From: an uncultured Burkholderiaceae bacterium
Lineage (GTDB): Bacteria > Pseudomonadota > Gammaproteobacteria > Burkholderiales > Burkholderiaceae_C
Assembly: GCA_938022295.1 (NCBI GenBank)
Contig: CALIDR010000109.1
Coordinates: 1-31,426 of the forward strand
Direction: 5' to 3'
DNA: 31,426 nt
The position numbers and the translations under genes were made by a program. Under the pieces are notes generated by a model. That model ran no database searches. It was not told the origin of the DNA and saw only the letters and a list, made by a program, of their open reading frames with translations. Shown in pieces: positions 26,567-31,426 of this stretch (within the stretch, counting starts at the first letter, position 1; every line of letters begins with the position of its first letter).

Positions 26567-26989
26567 TCAGCCCATGCGGTCGGCGAGCGCCGCCTTCACC
26601 GCGGCGCTGGCGTGCAGGGCGCCGAGGACGACGATCGATTCGATCGCCTCGCGCGCGAGTTCGGGCGTCACGTCGGGCGCGATCGTCGCCAGGCCCAGCA
26701 CGCGCACCTGCAGCCGCTGGCCCGCGGCCACGGCGGCGCGCAGGTCGGCGGCGCTGAAGTGGTGGATGCCCAGCACCAGCGCCTGGCGCGATGCCGCCTG
26801 GTGGACGGCGTCGGCGTGGCGCTCGAGCTGGTTGCGGATCGCGGTGCGGATGAAGTCGGCGCGGTGGGCGTAGAAGCCGTCGCGCACGAGCAGGTCGATG
26901 CGCCCGAGGTCGACGTGGCCGACGTTGAACGTGATCTTCTCGTCGGCCGGGCGCGGCGTGGCGGCCAGCGTGGTGCTGCGGGGTGGCAT
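26567..26989 (-). CDS. Ribbon-helix-helix-like regulator
   Basis: A 140-residue protein. Residues about 17-60 (EKITFNVGHVDLGRIDLLVRDGFYAHRADFIRTAIRNQLERH) have the strand and two-helix pattern of CopG-type ribbon-helix-helix DNA-binding proteins, with the strand ITFNVGHVDL and helix 2 RADFIRTAIRNQL. The remainder (GIHHFSAADLRAAVAAGQRLQVRVLGLATIAPDVTPELA) is a second, unrecognised domain. The start has AGGA 9 nt upstream. It is 30 bp after the RNase Z-like gene and 5 bp before the esterase. It may regulate the operon itself; three CCATCC-like hexamers lie just upstream. Confidence 0.75.
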   Translation of the reverse strand: MPPRSTTLAATPRPADEKITFNVGHVDLGRIDLLVRDGFYAHRADFIRTAIRNQLERHADAVHQAASRQALVLGIHHFSAADLRAAVAAGQRLQVRVLGLATIAPDVTPELAREAIESIVVLGALHASAAVKAALADRMG

Positions 26990-26993
26990 GGCG

Positions 26994-27025
26994 CCATCCT
27001 AACACCATCCAAGTGGAATCTATCC
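26994..27025 (-). promoter_or_regulatory. Possible operator of the regulator gene
   Basis: CCATCC at 26994-26999 and 27005-27010 and CTATCC at 27020-27025 form a loosely tandem set in a locally AT-rich stretch between the RNase Z-like stop and the regulator start. RHH proteins usually bind tandem repeats, so this fits an autoregulatory site, but the spacing (11 and 15 bp) is irregular. Confidence 0.25.
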
Positions 27026-28051
27026 TGGTTCGTCTGCGGCCGGCGGCCCGCCCCACGCCGCGAGCACTTCGGCGCGCAGCGCGTCGGCGCGGCCGCCGTA
27101 CCGGGGCGAGAAGTGGAACGGCACGACCGACCGCGCACCGACGCGGCGCGCGATCGCGCCGGCCTGGCGCGCCGTCAGGTGGTGCTTGCGCTCGGCGTGG
27201 TCACGGTCGGCGTGCAGGAACACGGCCTCGATGAACAGCGTGTCCAGCCCGCCGGCGAACAGCGCGGCGAGCGCGTCGACGTTGGCGCCGGTGTGGCGCA
27301 GGTCGGTGACGTAGCCCAGCCGCTGGCCCGGCACGACGTCGAGCACGACGTCGCGCAGCTCGGCCAGCGGCCTGACGATCGCGTGCTCGCCGGCGCGGTC
27401 GCGCCAGCCGATCGCGATCGGCGTGTCGTCGGGCGCGCCGGCGAGCACCGCCGCCGTCAGCGTGCGCAGCCAGGCGCCGGTCGATACGCCCAGCGCGTCG
27501 AGGCGCGCGCGGTCGAGCCGCACGCGCGCCTTCTCGTCGAGCGCGAAGGCGAGGCACGGCATCGCGTGGTCGACGAACGTCGCGCGCACGCGCAGCAGCG
27601 GCTCGTCGAGCACGACGCCGCCTTCCCAGGCGAACGGCGCCGCGTCATCGCGCGCGAAGGCGCGCCGGCTCGAGAACGTCGCCCCCTCGCCGCGGCCGTC
27701 GGTGCCGAGCGCGCGCACGTCGAGCACGAGTTCGTCGTAGCGCTCGACGACGTTCCACGCGTAGGCGCGCAGCTTGTGCTCGACCCGGTCGACGAAGCCC
27801 GGGCCGCCGAACAGCACGACGCGGCGCTGGCGGCCGAGCACGACGCGCAGCAGCGTGTCGAAGCCGGCGAAGTGGTCCATGTGCGCGTGGCTGACGAACA
27901 CGTGCGAGATGCGCAGCATCTTGCGCGGCGGCAGCGGCGTCACGTCGCCGAGGTCGAACAGCAGCGCCCGGCGCTCGTCGCGGCAGTCGACGAACAGGGC
28001 CGGGTCGCCGAAGGCGTCGTTGACGAGGTGGGGGTCGAAGAAGCGGTGCAT
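27020..28051 (-). CDS. RNase Z-like metallo-beta-lactamase-fold hydrolase
   Basis: A 343-residue MBL-fold protein. The metal motif H55-A-H57-M-D59-H60 lies in FVSHAHMDHFAGFD. Further ligands are likely in FVDHAMPCLAFAL, YVTDLRHTGAN and FHFSPRYGG, the last being typical of the RNase Z group that cleaves tRNA 3' ends. The protein is longer than classical RNase Z and has family-specific inserts, so it may process another substrate. There is no signal peptide. It starts 22 bp after the SDR stop and precedes the regulator by 30 bp, so it is the second gene of the minus-strand operon. Confidence 0.88.
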   Translation of the reverse strand: MHRFFDPHLVNDAFGDPALFVDCRDERRALLFDLGDVTPLPPRKMLRISHVFVSHAHMDHFAGFDTLLRVVLGRQRRVVLFGGPGFVDRVEHKLRAYAWNVVERYDELVLDVRALGTDGRGEGATFSSRRAFARDDAAPFAWEGGVVLDEPLLRVRATFVDHAMPCLAFALDEKARVRLDRARLDALGVSTGAWLRTLTAAVLAGAPDDTPIAIGWRDRAGEHAIVRPLAELRDVVLDVVPGQRLGYVTDLRHTGANVDALAALFAGGLDTLFIEAVFLHADRDHAERKHHLTARQAGAIARRVGARSVVPFHFSPRYGGRADALRAEVLAAWGGPPAADEPG

Positions 28052-28073
28052 CGCAGGCGCGCGGCGGCGCGCC

Positions 28074-28847
28074 CTACCACGCCGTCCAGCCGCCGTCGAC
28101 GGCCAGCGTGTGCCCTGTGACGTAGCTCGACGCGTCGCTGGCGAGGAACAGCAGCGCGCCGTCGAGCTCGTCCTCGCGGCCGGGACGGCCGAGCGGCGTG
28201 CGCGCGCGGATCAGCGCCATGATGCGCGGGTCGGCGAAGTCGGGCGCCGTCATCTCGGTGGGGAAGTAGCCCGGCGCGATCGCGTTGACGCGCACGCCGT
28301 GGCGCGCCCACTGCGAGGCGAGGTGGCGCGTCATGTTGACGATGCCGGCCTTGGCCGCGGTGTACGACGGGGGGTCGAGTTCGCCCATGCCGACGAGCCC
28401 GGAGATCGACGCCGTGTTGACGACCGTGCCGCGGCCGCGTTCGATCATCACCTGGCCGGCGCGGCGGGCGCAGAACCAGGCGCCGGTCAGATCGGTCTCG
28501 ACGACGCGGCGAAACGACTCGCTGCCCTCGTTCGTGAAGTCGCGGTGGTCGACGCCCGCGTTGTTGACGAGCACGTCGACGGTACCGAACCGCGCGAGTG
28601 CCGTCTCGACGAGGCGGTCCACCTCGTTCTCGTGGGTGACGTCGCAGTGCACGGCGAGCGCCTGCGCGCCCTCGGCCTGCAGTTCGCGCGCCAGCGCCTC
28701 GAGCCGCTCGGTGTGCCGCGCGGCGAGCACGACCTGCGCCCCGCCCGCGGCGAGCACGCGCGCGAAGCGGGCGCCGAGGCCGGACGACGCGCCGGTGACG
28801 ATGGCGGTGCGGCCGTCGAGGCGGAAGCGGGCGAGCGGGTCGAGCAT
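28074..28847 (-). CDS. SDR-family NAD(P)-dependent oxidoreductase
   Basis: A 257-residue short-chain dehydrogenase of classical type. The cofactor loop TGASSGLGAR is at 18-26, NNAG at 95-98, and the catalytic triad S149, Y162, K166 (YTAAK). The C-terminus ends GHTLAVDGGWTAW. The aspartate and basic residues after the second strand (AARHTERLE) suggest NADP(H), but this is only a tendency. Neighbouring PHB-related genes raise the idea of a hydroxyacyl substrate, without proof. It is the first gene of the operon SDR, RNase Z-like, regulator, esterase. Confidence 0.93.
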   Translation of the reverse strand: MLDPLARFRLDGRTAIVTGASSGLGARFARVLAAGGAQVVLAARHTERLEALARELQAEGAQALAVHCDVTHENEVDRLVETALARFGTVDVLVNNAGVDHRDFTNEGSESFRRVVETDLTGAWFCARRAGQVMIERGRGTVVNTASISGLVGMGELDPPSYTAAKAGIVNMTRHLASQWARHGVRVNAIAPGYFPTEMTAPDFADPRIMALIRARTPLGRPGREDELDGALLFLASDASSYVTGHTLAVDGGWTAW

Positions 28848-29236
28848 GGGCGCCGGCGCGGTGCGACGGTGGCGTGGAACGCGGCGGCGGCCACGGCCGT
28901 CCGGCCGTCGAGACCCAGTATAGGAACTCGCCCGGCGCCCGCCGCCGCGCGAGCCAGGCCCGCCGACACGACGGCCGAAGCGGCAGGGAAAGCTGGCGGG
29001 CGAAACGGCGGGCGAATCACGGCCTGTTCGCCATCAGACCGTCACACGGCCGAACGACAATGCGTGCATCGAAGGCGAAAACCGGCCGCAACACTGGGCG
29101 GACACCGGAACCCGTGACCGGCGCCAGAGATGCCGTCGTGGCCCGCAGGCCACGTCCGGTCGCAACAAGGGCCACGTCGCGTGGCCCTTGGCGTTCGTGG
29201 GCGGGGCGACTCGCGCGGCGCCGCGTCCTCCGGGGC
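28848..29236. other. Intergenic region between the SDR operon and gyrB
   Basis: No gene is supported in these 389 bp. On the minus strand TATACT at 28922-28917 is a good -10 for the SDR operon, about 70 nt before its start, although no -35 is seen at 16-18 bp. The right part holds two hairpins (29137-29154 and 29167-29189) and is the gyrB terminator region. The middle has a lower GC content than the genes but shows no other structure that could be supported. Confidence 0.5.
29137..29189 (-). terminator. Two hairpins downstream of gyrB
   Basis: The nearer hairpin is a 10-bp stem, AAGGGCCACG at 29167-29176 with CGTGGCCCTT at 29180-29189, with loop TCG. On the minus strand it is followed by GTTGCG, a weak U-tract (CCCTTGTTGC). 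The second, 29137-29143 with 29148-29154, is a 7-bp stem CGTGGCC/GGCCACG with loop CGCA. Both lie just after the gyrB stop on the minus strand and share the GGCCAC core, so they look like a terminator pair. Confidence 0.6.

Positions 29237-31426
<2,190 letters not shown>

Overview
The window is about 31.4 kb of very GC-rich chromosomal DNA (third codon positions almost always G or C). Gene content and order suggest a betaproteobacterium of the order Burkholderiales, probably near the Rubrivivax/Leptothrix/Methylibium group. The support is the rsmB-DUF4390-ntrY-ntrX order, an NtrX-like regulator without an AAA+ domain, a birA gene next to a small membrane-anchored protein, a folE-BLUF pair, a secreted RNase with barstar, and PHB-depolymerase genes. 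The species call is inference. No rRNA, tRNA, CRISPR array, insertion sequence or prophage was found.

Left part (1-4.2 kb): a repeat made of hairpins, a hemerythrin gene with an FNR/Dnr-like box upstream, and divergently from it tkt-gap (pentose phosphate / Calvin cycle and glycolysis), ending at a good intrinsic terminator. From 4.2 to 6.5 kb, a small lipoprotein with an I9-propeptide-like layout is coupled to a secreted subtilisin-like protease that carries a GlyGly-CTERM-like tail. From 6.5 to 8.4 kb on the minus strand lie a SET-domain methyltransferase, birA and a small anchored protein.

Middle part (8.5-22.4 kb): topB, a DUF167 gene, an AEC transporter, proA and a LemA-like gene form a tight plus-strand run. 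They are followed by fccA-fccB, a flavocytochrome c sulfide dehydrogenase that points to sulfide oxidation. On the minus strand folE is followed by a BLUF photoreceptor gene. Divergent from folE is the overlapping rsmB-DUF4390-ntrY-ntrX operon.

Right part (22.4-31.4 kb): a minus-strand unit encodes a secreted guanyl-specific RNase, its barstar-type inhibitor and a small unrecognised ORF that ends just before a terminator with a U-tract. The promoter of this unit is overlaid by three copies of a heptamer about 20 bp apart. Plus-strand genes follow for a lipoprotein cytochrome c and a patatin-like hydrolase. A minus-strand operon then encodes an SDR oxidoreductase, an RNase Z-like hydrolase, a ribbon-helix-helix-like regulator and a PHB-depolymerase-type esterase. 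The window ends inside gyrB, which lacks its N-terminus; in this order gyrB often lies near dnaA/dnaN, so oriC may be just beyond the right edge.

Most genes are ordinary housekeeping genes. The best candidates for something undescribed are the RNase-barstar-small ORF operon with its operator-like array, the free-standing I9-like lipoprotein paired with the protease, and the FNR-like box at the hemerythrin gene.
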